Source: Nymphaea colorata
Taxonomy: Eukaryota > Streptophyta > Magnoliopsida > Nymphaeales > Nymphaeaceae
DNA: 64,000 nucleotides
NCBI RefSeq assembly: GCF_008831285.2
Contig: NC_045144.1
Coordinates: forward strand, 23,949,716 to 24,013,715
Direction: 5' to 3'
The notes below the pieces were generated by a model. The model saw only the letters and a program-made list of their open reading frames with translations. It made no database searches and had not been told where the DNA came from. Shown piece by piece: positions 25,928 through 37,735 of this stretch (positions within the stretch are counted from its first letter, which is position 1; each line of letters begins with the position of its first letter). A program made the position numbers and the translations under genes.

Positions 25928-27527
25928 GAGGTAACGGTAATAGTGAAAAACATGGCTAATAGTCTAGGTAAACCATGGTGGGTGGATGCAATAGCCACAG
26001 TCAAAACAATAGCAAAAGGTCAATAGCCACAAGAGCTATTGCCATAGTTACTTTGATTAATAGCCATCAACAAGACAAAGACTAAAGATACTTTTAGCTA
26101 CTACTTTTTTTTGGTTTATTGAACATGGTTTTGTCCATAGTAATGTTTACACGCAAAACTTTGCAATCTTGCATATGACCTTTATAGGGAAAAAAGTTCA
26201 AACATATACTTGCCTCCTTATCTCTTGCAGCAAATTATAAGAGATAGAAACCAACCTGTTGGAACGAGATCTAACCTTTCCAAACATCTTTACCAGGGGT
26301 AATTAGATGAAGGGCTAGACTAAGTATTCCATATTCTAAGTTATGCTTGTCATCCAATTGCTAATATGCCCTCAATTTGAAGAACTTGATATTTTGATAT
26401 GTCTAAGTGAATCATTAAAAATTAGAATGCATTAACCGAAAGATTATATATTAAAAGAATATATACTTAGAATGTAGGGACACAGTTCATGATCTGTATC
26501 ATCATCAATCCATTTAATCATTTCGAGAACTGAGATGAACGCATGAAATTCATTAAATTGTTTAGATCTGGTATCTAAGGTTTTGTATGATCTAAAATCC
26601 AAAATATCTTGCACCAAATTTAAGTTCAAGATCTGATTCAGGGAAATCCAAATTTGTACTTTATGACTCAATTTGAATATCTAGATCTAAAAGTTTAAAT
26701 TAGGGTTTGGATATAACGGTCGCCTTAGGTTGAGATTTGAGTCTGAATCTAAAATCCAAATACCAAATTAGGATCTAACCGTACAAGGTCTATAATGATG
26801 GCCCAATATATAAGATCTGAGATCCAAAGTCTAAATGTAATATCCAAAATCCAATGTTGTGTAAGCTCCGAAATTATGACAGAGTTACTTGAGATCTAGA
26901 TCTGATGCTCCAAGTACAATATCCAAATTGTGATCCAATTTTATAAATTCATATGCAATTAGACCCAAGTTCAACTCAAATATCTAAAATCCAACTCAGG
27001 AGATCTGGATCCATTCTAGATTCACATGACCTACCTAGATTCAGAAAAAGGAACTTAGGTAATCAGTAAAATGTGAGATAACTAGGGTTAGGGTTTTAAT
27101 TGGGTTTTAACATGAGATATTTTTGGGTTTATTTTAGTGTCCTTGATGCTAGGTCTTGACTAAGGCATCGATAAAATGTGGTTTTCTGTAGGTTCAGTTT
27201 AAGATTTAAAGTTCAGTCATGTATAAACCTAGAATTTGGGAGAGTCTGAAAACTGCTTCAAGTTTTTGAAAATCTACAATTCAAGACTGTTTTGAAAATG
27301 TGTATCCTTATGAAATTCAATTTAGATCAAGTAAATGCAATGACTATTGTCACAGACATGTAGTTGGTAACTTGTCCTAAGTGTCAGATGGACCTAATTC
27401 CAAGTGTGTAGTCTGAAATTAAATGTATAATGAAAAGTCAAGCAAATTATATAAATGTACGACAAACATTTCAGAACATCTAATTATAATATTCATGATT
27501 TTTGAAAATTGAACCCACATAGGAATC
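25700..27527. repeat. Diverged long direct repeat, copy 2
   Basis: Begins tgcgggggacgaaatgg and ends near tgaacccacatagga, collinear with 21581-23147. It carries an insertion of about 300 bp (roughly 26930-27240) that copy 1 lacks, and a (TA)n tract at 25871-25924. Many substitutions separate the copies. No coding region is present. Confidence 0.8.
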
Positions 27528-27939
27528 AAGCTAGATCATGAATACACATGCAAGGACTATTGTCCCAAGGCACATGTTGAGCTAGCATGAATTCCATAAT
27601 GAATTCAAATGCAAATTAGAAATCAAATGACTACATTATAATACTAAAAAGCAAACACGATATGCAAGCGTAAATACAAAAAACTAGAGTGAAGACATGT
27701 TACAAAACTCTAACGATGTTTAAAACAAGAAAGAAATCAAAGTTCGGCATTAAAATCAGCTTGAATGTAGGCTAACAAGCTGAAACATGAAAGTTTGGCT
27801 AAGCCTAAATAGGAAAAGTTGACTACAAAGTTGATTTTAATGAATTCAAAAACTATGTTAACCATATCATAACACAAAATTTGGTAGAAAGACCCTTTAT
27901 TCATCAAACAGTCTCCTCCATGCGATAGATTTGAATAAC
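27528..27939. other. Left flank of the Tat LTR, no gene seen
   Basis: AT-rich sequence without a gene. The last five bases before the LTR (27935-27939, ataac) would be one half of the element's target duplication. The other half lies beyond the assembly gap and cannot be checked. Confidence 0.4.
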
Positions 27940-30373
27940 TGTTCGCACCCCACTCCCTTTTCAAGAAGGTCGAAATGCGAGTCAGCAAAATTCTTTTAAA
28001 ATTGGGGTTTTGAGAAAATTTTCAAGAGAAAGGGATCCGCTCGTCGGTACGAGGTCCAACCGTTCCTGCCGCCTTTAACAGGGGTAATTAGACCAAGGAC
28101 TAAAGATCATTTGGATCATATACGAGTTATTGATGTAAGTCCTATATGCTTATGCATTGAGGTTTTGGATTCAAGAACCGAAATTCATTTTTTTGAATAA
28201 ATGAATTTGAATATTGGGGGTTTTCAAGTTGGTTTAAAATCCTTTGTTTTGGTGTTATTTGAAACACATAATTCTTGAGGATTTTTGAAGATTTGGAATT
28301 GAGTTCTTTGTTGTGAACTCTAGATGATGATGATCATCTTATGATAAAAATTGATTTTGAACTCTTCTTTTGTCAAATCATGTGATTTGTAGAATTCATT
28401 CTTTTGAAAGAACATAGGTTCCAAATTGTTAGAAAACATGTTGTTTTTCAAATGCACTTTGGCCAAAAGATTATGAATGCATTGCTTGTGTTTTCTTTTG
28501 AAGTTAAGTGAAGTTTACAAATTCTCATTGCAATATGACTTGGTCACTTTTTGCAACTTAAATTTGAATCACTTAATTTCTTGAGAATGTGCATGTGGTG
28601 CCATTGATTTTGAGTGAAAGTGAATGCATGAAACGAGAATGGAAACTATATGGAACATTCATTCTTCTCTCTCTCATAATCCATCAAGATTCATTCATAT
28701 GAAACATACATTCTTCACTCCCTCATAATCTCTCAAAGTCCGTATTGCACGTCATACAATCTATACATGAAGATTGATTAAAATGTAGGACTTTCTCTAT
28801 ATGTGCTCATTATATGATTAAGCACATGAATTAGAGATGTAGTCCATAAGCTTGAGGCTTGACATAAAATTATCAAAATGATGAAAATATATAAATGATG
28901 TCAAGTTCAATCTTTGAAACGGATGGGAGACATGGATGACGTCCACTTTTGTCTCAAAATAGCTAAAAATCAGACCTTGTGTTGATTTAAATAGCTGAAA
29001 ATTGTGGACATTGATTCCAATAAGGACTTGTTTCTTAGATAGAAACAATGAGTTTTTCAAATCTATTCAAATTCCAGATTTCGAAGTAATGAAATCATCA
29101 ACTCCTTTGGATGATTCTAGGATGGTTGGTATTTCAAATACGTAAATTTTGATATTCTTAAACCAATTCCTATAAAACATGGTCTGATTTCAACAACATA
29201 CATACATCTTACGTATGGGTTTGCTGAAATTAAGTAAAAATGAAATGAAAGTAATTTATAATCTTGCACTAGAAAAATCAATAAAAATGGCCAATTTCCT
29301 TAAAGACCGGTTTGGAAACATGTTCCAACCTGATTTTAAGGGAGGAATGTAATTTTTGACAAGAAATCGGATGCATATATGTACATATATAACAATGTAT
29401 ACATATACGTACCTTACTTTTCAAAATGAAATTTTATCAAGGGACCGCATGACTCATGAATCATGATGATTCATGGCTGGGTTCTTTTATGTAGGAAGAT
29501 TGAGAACTTGTTTCAAATCTTCCCTACTACCCTTGATTAATTAAATTGAAAGACATGAATCAAAATGACTGTGAATAAGAAAGAAAATAAAACAATACTC
29601 AAGCTTATTCGTCCATCATTTCGCCATGCAAGGGTGGATCACATTCATAAAAACGTATCCATCCCTTATAGGCATTTTCATCATACGTGATGTAGCAAAA
29701 TCACTTTCTCACCGTGGGATTCTCTCATGGTAGGGAGTTCAAAATGGTATTAAGTTGGTTCCTTTGAAAGGGACGTGGCCTTGGGGCCCATTTCGAAATT
29801 TGATACTTGGGTTCATATTTAAGAAAAACCGACATATGCATGCATTATGCATTAACATGTACATTGAAGCGTAGGTTTCCCTTAGCTGGACATCATTCCC
29901 AGCCGTAAGCAAATGAAAATAAACCATCCCACGAATTGTTGGAATTAAAATAAATCAACAATAAGCTAAAGTAGAAGAGAAGTGAGTTAAGATCACCTAC
30001 CTTGCGGTCGGTCTTGATGTTTGTCTTTCGTCTTCACTTGTTTTCTAACCCAAGCAATCCTAAGCAAGAATCCAACCGTGGATTCAAGCTTAGCAAAGCT
30101 AGAATAAGAAATAGCTTGCTTGCTGGAATTTGGAGTGGTAAAGAGGGCTTCTCACCACGAAAATCCTAAGTAAGGGTTCACTTAAGCACCCTAACTTAGC
30201 AAAATCAATGGGGAGAATAGAAGAAAGTGAAGAAGAGAATGGGAGAAAAAGGGGAAGGGGGCTTGGACGAACCTCTTCTCTCTTCCTTGGCTTCTCCCTC
30301 CTAGCTCCTTGGCTGCAGCAATTTGATAGAATGCTCCAAAATTTCGTCCTCCCCCTTAGTGGCCAAGGGGAGG

Positions 30374-30382
30374 TTTATATAG
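30374..30382 (-). promoter_or_regulatory. TATA box of the Tat LTR promoter
   Basis: The minus strand reads CTATATAAA inside CTCCTCTATATAAACCTCC, the best TATA box in this part of the window. Transcription would start about 30 bp further left (near 30345), defining the start of R. Downstream comes a pyrimidine/purine-rich leader. This is the expected layout of a retrotransposon U3-R junction. Confidence 0.65.
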
Positions 30383-30672
30383 AGGAGGAGGTGGGTTCAA
30401 CCACCTTCTTAACTCACCTTGGGAACTTACTTAAGACCTTGGGGACTTGTAAAATGAGTTAAATAGACTTTAAAGGCTCTAATTGACCATTTCTCAGCCC
30501 ATTTCCACGAGCTAGGTGGGCTGGGCTAGGTTTGGTCAACTTGGGTTCAGACCTAGGTGACCATTTTGACCAAAATTTTGGACGAAAATGCCCTTACACA
30601 GGGTTTTGCCCTTATTTTATACTATTTATTTTTTTTTTGTTTGAAATCGAGCTTATAAGGTTAAAACCTAGT

Positions 30673-31226
30673 TACTAAGCTCCAAATGCCATTGAATTAT
30701 GATAATTAAATTTAAATTTTAATAAAATTTAAAAATTTTATCAAATTTGGTTCGAAAAGGGTATTTTCGTCCAAAACTTGATTGAAAATGGATTTCAACT
30801 GAATCAAACTTTCACTTGAGAAATTCAATTTAAATTTGGTATTTGATTCAAGCATTTGACAAATTCAAATGTTTATTTGCCTTTCATAAACCATTTTAGG
30901 CTTTTTAATCTTAAGTTGACCGCAGAAGGGCAAAATTGTCCAAATTGATTACTAAGCTCCAAATGCCATTGAATTATGATAATTAAATTTAAATTTTAAT
31001 AAAATTTAAAAATTTTATCAAATTTGGTTCGAAAAGGGTATTTTCGTCCAAAACTTGATTGAAAATGGATTTCAACTGAATCAAACTTTCACTTGAGAAA
31101 TTCAATTTAAATTTGGTATTTGATTCAAGCATTTGACAAATTCAAATGTTTATTTGCCTTTCATAAACCATTTTAGGCTTTTTAATCTTAAGTTGACCGC
31201 AGAAGGGCAAAATTGTCCAAATTGAT
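30673..31226. repeat. Perfect 277-bp tandem duplication in the LTR U3
   Basis: Copies 30673-30949 and 30950-31226 read identically by eye throughout, joined head to tail. The lack of differences means the duplication is recent (or an assembly artefact). It sits in U3 upstream of the TATA box, where repeats often act as enhancer units. Confidence 0.95.
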
Positions 31227-32042
31227 CAATTTCGACCAATTGACCAAAGTCAAAGCTCATTTGCAAGTAGTTTGACTTTATTTGAGGTAATTTGATAAAT
31301 TTGGGTCAAGAAAGCTCTTAATTGAGCTAAATTGTACTTTGACTGAGTTTAGTCAAAGTGGGTTTGGTTCGGTCAAAGTCTATTTTCGTCCATTAATTGG
31401 ATCATGAGACAGACTTACGTTTTGACTATGTTGAGCCCATTGTGACCGAACCTAGCTGGAATTGGCACCACATTTGAGTGCACCCGGGTCAAACCTACTT
31501 GGATTAAGTAGGTTAGGTGAGTTTGACCAGTCTAGTAATTGCTTCCTTGGAAATGATTTTTTTCTTTAAGGAGGATCTGGTTAAAGAAGAGAGAGAGACA
31601 TAAATGTCTCTCTTTTCCTAGGTTTCTCCTTTATTTCTTCTTGAAAATGACTTTTCTTCAATTAATTGAGAGAAAATATTTATTTATTATTTTTTTTTTG
31701 ACATGGAGGGGGGCATGGCCCCTGGGGAGGGCTCTTGACCACACGGGCTAGGTGGGGCCCACACGTGGGTCCCACGTAGCATTTTAGACTGAATTAGATC
31801 CAATTCTTGGATCTAAGTCAAAATTTGCATTTTGCAATTGGATTTGGATTTCAAATGACATTTGCAATTGAATTTGGACTCGTAATCCTGCATTGGGATT
31901 CGTGTATCGGGTTAAATTCACGATTTGAATCTAATTGTTCTTTAGATTCGAAATTGGCTTTGAAATTGCAAATTTTCACAATTCTTTTGTGAAATTTTCA
32001 CATTGCTTCAATTTTGATGTGCAAAAATTTGGGGTGTTAACA

Positions 32043-32056
32043 GATGCCCCTCTTTG
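32043..32056 (-). other. Polypurine tract of the Tat-like element
   Basis: The minus strand reads CAAAGAGGGGCATC immediately before the LTR start TGTTAACA. This is the primer site for plus-strand synthesis. Confidence 0.75.
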
Positions 32057-33103
32057 TTGTTAAGCAAATTGAATAATTTGCTTAATAGCAAAGATTCACG
32101 CACCAAATTTTTGCAAATCGTTTGGAAAATCCATTTTTCAAATGATGTTGAACCATCCTCGCTCGAGGGGAAATGCTAGGCATAGACCTGAAATAAGAAG
32201 ATCTTTCTCCATCTCATTGGAGACTTTGTAGAGGAATTAATGTTGGTTGAAAAATTTTGTAATTGTGAAAGTTTTTGCATTTGATGCTTTGAGAAATTTG
32301 CCTTCGATGCCTTCTAAACCATTGGCAAGTGCTTTTTCTCTTCTTTTACTTAATTTTTCACATACTCTCTTTTGCTTTTGAATTTTGATTTTCTTTTTGA
32401 GCCACCCTTCACTCTTGGGAGAAATTCCTCACCACCCCAAAAGCTACTACGGAGTTCCACCGCTTTGGCGGTTTTGTGTAGTTTGCTTTGTGTAATATCA
32501 AGTCTATCGGGCTTTCTTCTGAACCCTTGTAACAAGCTTTGGGCCGGTAACTCCTAGACCAGTTGGCCTCAGGGTACCAAATGTAAAACACTCCCCGGGC
32601 TTACTTGCTCGAATTCAGAAGGCTTTAGGAGACTTAATATAAGCAAAATGTTCATGGATTGCTTTTTAGCTTCACGGCGTAAGCATAGGTCATATGCCCA
32701 CCCGCGCCTGCTGAGCTTTGAACCAGAGGAACAACTACACTCACCCCGAGCTCATTGCTCAACTCATTTCGCTTGATAGCTTTTTCTAGCATCTTGCCAA
32801 GGTCTTTTAGGTGACAAGACTTTTTCTTATGGCATCTCATGCTAGACCTTTACAAATGCCGATTGTCGGGACCAACATTAATTACTATACATAAGTCCCT
32901 CAATGTCTGTGAAATTTCTTGCCTATTTCAAGACGATGCCCTTGCAATTGTCTTCAAGACATGGGTTGAGTTTGAAAATTTTGATGCATTTTTGAAACTT
33001 TTCCCTAAGGGATACCATGCCCCTTAGTTGGTTTGAAAATTGTTACAAACGTGCTTATCAAAGCACAACTATTTTGAATTTTTTTTTTTTTTGAATTGCA
33101 AAT
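32057..33103 (-). other. Non-coding region between integrase and 3' LTR
   Basis: About 1 kb without an open frame longer than about 62 codons. Tat elements often have a long 3' untranslated region here. No additional 3' gene is recognised. Confidence 0.6.
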
Positions 33104-34051
33104 TCAAGTATAGAATTTTTTGAGATGCAAAGCATTAATTGGATCGGGGATTTCAACCCCATCGGCATCAATCAGTCGATAAGAATTGTGAGGTAGAACC
33201 TCTTTGACAACATATGGTCCTTCCCAGTTCGGCGCCCATTTTCCTTTGGGTCTACTCCTGAGTGGAACTATGGATCTTAAAACAAGATCATTTACCTGAA
33301 ATTTTCTTTCAATGACTGATTTGGCATAATGTCGGGCGACTCTCTTACGATAGACTTCGGCATGCTCTGCCGCTTGTAGTCTTTTCTCGTCTAAGAGGTC
33401 TAATTGAGTAAGTCTCTTTTTTTGGTATTTGTTAATTGGGAGTTCAATGAGAGCAGCAAATTTCATTGCTGGTTTTTGGACATGTAATGGAAGGACAATT
33501 TCCGTTCCATATACTAATTCTGCTGGTGTAGCATTGGTGGGTGTCCGAATTGTGGTTCGATACGCCCAAAGTGCATTGTGCATTTTCTCGTGCCAATCTC
33601 GGCCTGTTTCAACTGTCCTTTCTAAGACACGAATCAAAATCTTGTTGGTTGCTTCTGCCTGACCATTACCTTGAGGGTAATATGGGGCAGAAAAGTGATG
33701 TTGTATTTTGTGTTTATGACAAAGATTGCGCATTTTCTCATTTTTGAAATGAGTACCGTTATCAGAAACGATATCATGCGGGATGCCAAATCTACACAAA
33801 AGATTTTTATGAATGAAGGACACTACGTGTTGTCCTTCGACTGTTTTTAAAGTGATCGCTTCCACCCATTTGGTGAAGTAATCTGTAGCTGCAAGAAAAT
33901 ACCTGTGTCCATTTGAGGCAGGTGGATTGATTGGACCGACTACGTCGAAGGCCCACATGGAGAATGGCCATGGTGAGCTGACCGAATGAAGGTACGCTGC
34001 TGGAGCATGAATTGATGGTGCATGCAACTGATACCATTTGCATCGAGACAT
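33104..34051 (-). pseudogene. Tat-like integrase
   Basis: 315 codons open. The DD(35)E catalytic core is complete: Asp36 in WAFDVVGP, Asp97 in VSDNGTHF and Glu133 in GNGQAEATNK. A C-terminal region follows with WEGPYVVKEV, typical of gypsy integrases, and the frame ends at a natural-looking stop. The N-terminal HHCC zinc finger is missing: the preceding frame jumps from the linker (ILYRRGF) straight to sequence just before the core, so about 40 residues have been deleted. The core could fold, but the protein is unlikely to be active without the finger and with pol split into several frames. Confidence 0.88.
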
Positions 34052-34323
34052 CTAGCATATTCTGTGCTGAATCCTCTTCTGTATAGGATGTCGGCTAGAA
34101 TGAAATATCTTGAAGACATGTGTCTCAAAACTCTTTGCTCTTTTCGAGACATTTCTGGTGGAAGTGTTCCAGTTTGGAGAAAATCCTTGATGTTCTGATA
34201 CCATGGTGTTTCTCTACTTTCTGCTTGCAACACCTGTTCTGGTATGACAAAAGATGGTTGTTCGAGTCTTCCAACTTCAAAAGATCTGATAGATTCTCCA
34301 GGTTTGAAGGCAATGGTAGAGCC

Positions 34324-34692
34324 TAAACTGGCTAAACCGTCTGCTATTGGGTTAAATTCTCTTTTGACATGTAAGAGTTGACATTCCTCGAACTGTCTTA
34401 AGAGGGAAGCTGCTAACTCTTGATATGGGATCAATTTTTGATCTTTGACTTGCCAATCTCCATTGACCTGACTGACAGCCAAGAGAGAATCTCCAAAAAT
34501 GCGAACTCTCTGCACTTTAAATTTGAGCAACATTTTGAGTCCTTGGATTAGGGCCTCGTACTCTGCCATATTATGCGTGCAGGAAAAATTCAATTTGAGA
34601 GAGTAAGGAATCATTTCCCTTTCTGGTGTAATGAAAAGTATCCCAATGCCTGCCCCAGCTGTGCTCTTAGATCCATCAAAGTACATCTCCCA
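34324..34692 (-). pseudogene. Second (archaeal-type) RNase H of the Tat-like element
   Basis: Within an open frame at 33940-34848. Residues about 53-175 begin EMYFDGSKST and contain HNMAEYEAL, FGDSLL and NPIADGLA, supplying the four acidic residues Asp58, a Glu in the AEYE motif, Asp120 and Asp170. This extra RNase H domain between the retroviral one and integrase distinguishes the Tat lineage. The frame continues into a linker and stops where the integrase zinc finger should be. Confidence 0.85.
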
Positions 34693-34848
34693 AATCGGCT
34701 CTGGTTCAGTTGTCAGGATTTGCTCATCTGGAAAATCATCATTTGTTCTAATTTCTTCATATAGAGGAAAATCTGCCAATTGGTCTGCAATGGCTTGCCC
34801 CTTGATTGATTTTTGTGACACATATTCCAAATCATATTGCATCAGCAA

Positions 34849-35392
34849 AACCTGCCACTTTGCTATCCTTCCATTCAGAAATGGCTGTTCGAGGATATAT
34901 TTGAGTGGATTAAGTTGGATAAAATTTTAACTTCACAAGCCAATAGATAATGCCTTAATTTTTGACACATCCACACCAAGGCTAAGCAAGTTTTTCCATG
35001 TGCGAGTAGTTCTTTTCATACTGCACAAATGTCTTACTGATGTAATAAATGGCATGTTCTATTCGGCATCCTTCTTCATATTGAGCCAGAAATCCACCAC
35101 AGGCTGAATCGTTAACTGTGATGTAAAGGAGTAGAGGTTCCCCTAAAATTGGAGGTTTTAAAATTGGTGGGCAAAGAAGATACTTCTTGATCTTTTCGAA
35201 TGAGGCTTGACATTCATGCCCCCATTCAAATTTGACTCCTTTCCGCAGTAAATGGTTGAAGGGTTCGCATCTCATGGCGAGATTAGATATAAACCTTCTG
35301 ATTGATTGAATTCTGCCTTGCAAGCTGCGTAGCTCCTTACGATTTGTTGGGGGTGACATTTCGATGATCGCCTTTGCTTTGGAAGGATCCAT
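34849..35392 (-). pseudogene. Gypsy RNase H domain
   Basis: Starts with the RT-RNase H connection (KELRSLQGRIQSIRRFISNL) and shows LLLYITVNDSACGGFLAQ, YYISKTFVQYEKNYSHMEKL, then after a frameshift near 34980 the end of the domain (LMQYDLEYVSQKSIKGQAIA). All are standard gypsy RNase H motifs. Confidence 0.85.
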
Positions 35393-36008
35393 CTCGATTC
35401 CCTTTGGCTGACCATAAATCCCAAAAGCTTACCGGATTCCACACCAAATACACATTTTTGTGGATTCAATCTAAGTTTGTATTGTAAGAGTCTATCAAAA
35501 ACTTGAGAGAGAATGTTGATGTGATTCTCCCTTGTTTTTGACTTAATTAGTAGATCATCTACATATGCATCCATGATTTGATGCATTTGGTCATGAAAAA
35601 TAGCTACCATAGCCCTTTGATATGTTGCCCCAGCGTTCTTCAAACCAAATGGCATTACTGTATAGCAGAAGGTACCCCATGGGTTGTAAATGATGTTTTG
35701 GCTTGATCTTGAGCTGCCAACTTAATTTGGTTATAACCAGAATATCCATCCATAAAGGAGAACATAGCGTGACCTGCGGTACTGTCTACCAACAAGTCAA
35801 TGTTTGGAAGTGGGTAGTCATCCTTTGGTGTAGCCTTATTCAAATCTCTGAAATCGATGCCAGAGCCGAATTTTACCATTTTCTTTGGGACTACCACAAT
35901 GTTTGCTAACCATTCAGGATAGTCGATTGTTCGGATGAACCCTGCCTTTAGTAGGTCTTCCAGGCCTTCCTTAACTTGCCCCTCAAGACGAGGGTCTAGT
36001 TTCCTCAA
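35272..36008 (-). pseudogene. Gypsy reverse transcriptase
   Basis: Two overlapping frames. The first (35655-36008) has EYPEWLAN-like DYPEWLANIVVVPKK, DFRDLNKATPKDDYPLPNID and FMDGYSGYNQI; the second (from 35655 leftwards) has MPFGLKNAGATYQRAM and the active site YVDDLLIKSK. A single missing base in a C-run near 35680 separates them, so the RT is nearly intact. All seven RT blocks appear to be present. Confidence 0.9.
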
Positions 36009-36059
36009 CTTTTGTTTGATTGGCTTGCATTCTGGTTTTCAATGGTAGTCGATGCTCGA

Positions 36060-36422
36060 CTAATTTTGTATCAAGTCCTGGCATTCCTCATAAGTCCACG
36101 CAAAGGCTTCTTGATGCTTTTTGAGGAAATCTATCAACACTTTTCTTTCTTCTGCTGAGAGACTTGTTCCAATTTGCAAAATCTTTGGACTATCTTCCGT
36201 GCCAATGTTAATTTCCTCAATCGGATCATTAATCAGAGGTGACGGTTGATCTTGCTTTCTCATTTGGATGAACTCTGGACATTCGGCCTCTGTGAGTTCT
36301 GGATTTATCTCCTTAAAAGCTTTTGATGTTTGATCCTCAAATGCCATCCTAAAGATTGTAAAGAAGTTAGATGAAATTTGAGACATTGTATATGGAAGTA
36401 ATTTGCATTTGTCATTGTAGGT
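36060..36422 (-). pseudogene. Region upstream of RT in the Tat-like polyprotein
   Basis: The reading frame from the gap to 36060 contains EEINIGTEDSPKILQIGTSL and then FLKKHQEAFAWTYEECQ, the conserved lead-in to the gypsy RT (usually ...VFAWSYEDMPG). A frameshift separates it from the RT. The protease that should precede it is lost in or beyond the gap. Confidence 0.75.
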
Positions 36423-36522
36423 NNNNNNNNNNNNNNNNNNNNNNNNNNNNNNNNNNNNNNNNNNNNNNNNNNNNNNNNNNNNNNNNNNNNNNNNNNNNNN
36501 NNNNNNNNNNNNNNNNNNNNNN
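36423..36522. other. Assembly gap (100 N)
   Basis: Exactly 100 undetermined bases, the usual placeholder for a gap of unknown size. The Tat-like element runs into it from the left. The sequence to its right does not resemble the rest of that element. Confidence 0.99.
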
Positions 36523-37059
36523 CATGTACCTTGGGTGAAGAAACAAAGGTCTACGTATCTTAACAGTAACTTGTAGAAAGAAAGAAATGCAGGCTTACAT
36601 GATTGTAGAGGGGTGGTTAAGTCTGCCCAACAAGTCAAGACAACTCGGATTCAACTTCAACTCACTAGAAACAACTGACTTGCAAGTCGACTTGTTTATA
36701 AACAAGTTAATTTCAAGTTTAAATTATATTTGAAATGTTAAAGAAGTCAAGCTCTAGTTGTAAAACAAGTTAACAAGTTAAATGAGTTAAACCAAATATA
36801 TATATACACACACACATACATATATATATTCATATTGTGAAGCCGGATTTTTTAGTTGGATATGACTTGTCATCATTCATATTCAAATCCCAATTCGAAT
36901 CTGAGTTAGTATATGAGTATCCAAAAAAAATAGATACAGTTAAAAATATATTTGATTCAAATCTGATTCATTGATATCCCTACAAATGAAGAACATCTGA
37001 TTTGCTAAATGCGTCGGACTTGTTTGCATGGTGTTGCTTCTAGGGCATGGTGGCACGCT
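36523..37059. other. AT-rich stretch right of the gap, no gene seen
   Basis: No recognisable gene and no match to gag or LTR of the element to the left. Confidence 0.5.
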
Positions 37060-37735
37060 GGAGGCTCCACACAGCTGTCACCGCTATAGCTGTATGCCGG
37101 CGATGGAAACACCGCTACAAGTACCCAACAGCTGTCACGCTATAGATCTGTGACAACGATCCAAGCACCGCTGGAGATCCCCACCAAGTCTCACCGCTAT
37201 GGATCTATGCCAGCGAATGAAACGGCCGGAGGCACCCAACAGCTATCACCGCCATAGCTCTATGCCAGCGATTACAACCACCGCTGGAGGTTCCAAACAC
37301 ATGTCACCGCTATAGCTCTATTCCGGCGATGCTAACCACCGCTATAGGTACCGAACTGCTGTCACCGCTATAGATCTATGGCAGCGATTACAACCACCGC
37401 TGGAGGTTCCAAACAAATGTCACCGCTATAGCTCTTCCGGGCGATGGAACCACCGCTACAGGTACCTCTATGCCGGCGATGACTAGCACCGCTGTAGGTC
37501 ACCAACAGCTCTCACCGCTAGAGATCTATGCCAGCGATCCTAGCACCGCTGGTGTTCCCCAACAGCTATCACTGCTGTTGATCTATGCCAGCGATTGAAA
37601 CCACTGCTAGAGGTACCCAACAGGTGTCACCGCCCTAGGTCTATGCCGGCGACGTCAAACACCGCTGAAGGTTCCTGTCACCGCTATAGTGCTATGCCGG
37701 CGATTGGAACCACCGCTACAGGCCCAATACGGGAT
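37060..37735. repeat. GC-rich minisatellite, period about 57 bp
   Basis: About 12 imperfect units. Each contains caccgctatagctctatgcc, then ggcgat, then ccaccgct followed by a variable ggaggt/acaggt word and ccaacagctgt. Unit starts (tcaccgc) fall near 37078, 37135, 37191, 37246, 37304, 37362, 37420, 37512, 37569, 37627 and 37678, so spacing is mostly 55-58 bp. Each unit has two half-repeats, both starting caccgct. It is much more GC-rich than its surroundings. Arrays of this style occur in subterminal regions of CACTA-type transposons, but no CACTA ends were confirmed. Confidence 0.9.

Larger units (their letters stand above)
27940..32042 (-). repeat. 4.1-kb 3' LTR of the Tat-like element
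   Basis: The two ends form a short inverted repeat: the minus strand begins TGTTAACACCCC at 32042 and ends GGGGTGCGAACA at 27940, whose reverse complement is TGTTCGCACCCC (10 of 12 positions match). A polypurine tract abuts the start. U3 runs from 32042 to about 30350 and carries a TATA box and a 277-bp tandem duplication; R and U5 occupy the remainder. No second copy of the LTR is in the window, so the boundaries rest on the terminal inverted repeat and the polypurine tract. Confidence 0.8.
27940..36422 (-). mobile_element. Ty3/gypsy Tat-lineage retrotransposon, 3' portion
   Basis: From right to left (minus strand): end of a region upstream of RT, RT, RNase H, a second archaeal-type RNase H, integrase, about 1 kb of non-coding sequence, polypurine tract and a 4.1-kb 3' LTR. 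The extra RNase H between the first one and integrase, plus the very long LTR, marks the Tat (Ogre/Retand-type) lineage. Pol is broken by frameshifts, but several domains keep their catalytic residues, so decay is moderate. Gag, protease and the 5' LTR are not visible; the element is interrupted by the N gap at 36423-36522. Confidence 0.88.

Noticed and set aside
37060-37735. CRISPR-like array
   Set aside because: Regular spacing is due to a minisatellite whose entire unit repeats; there are no unique spacers, and the sequence is from a plant.
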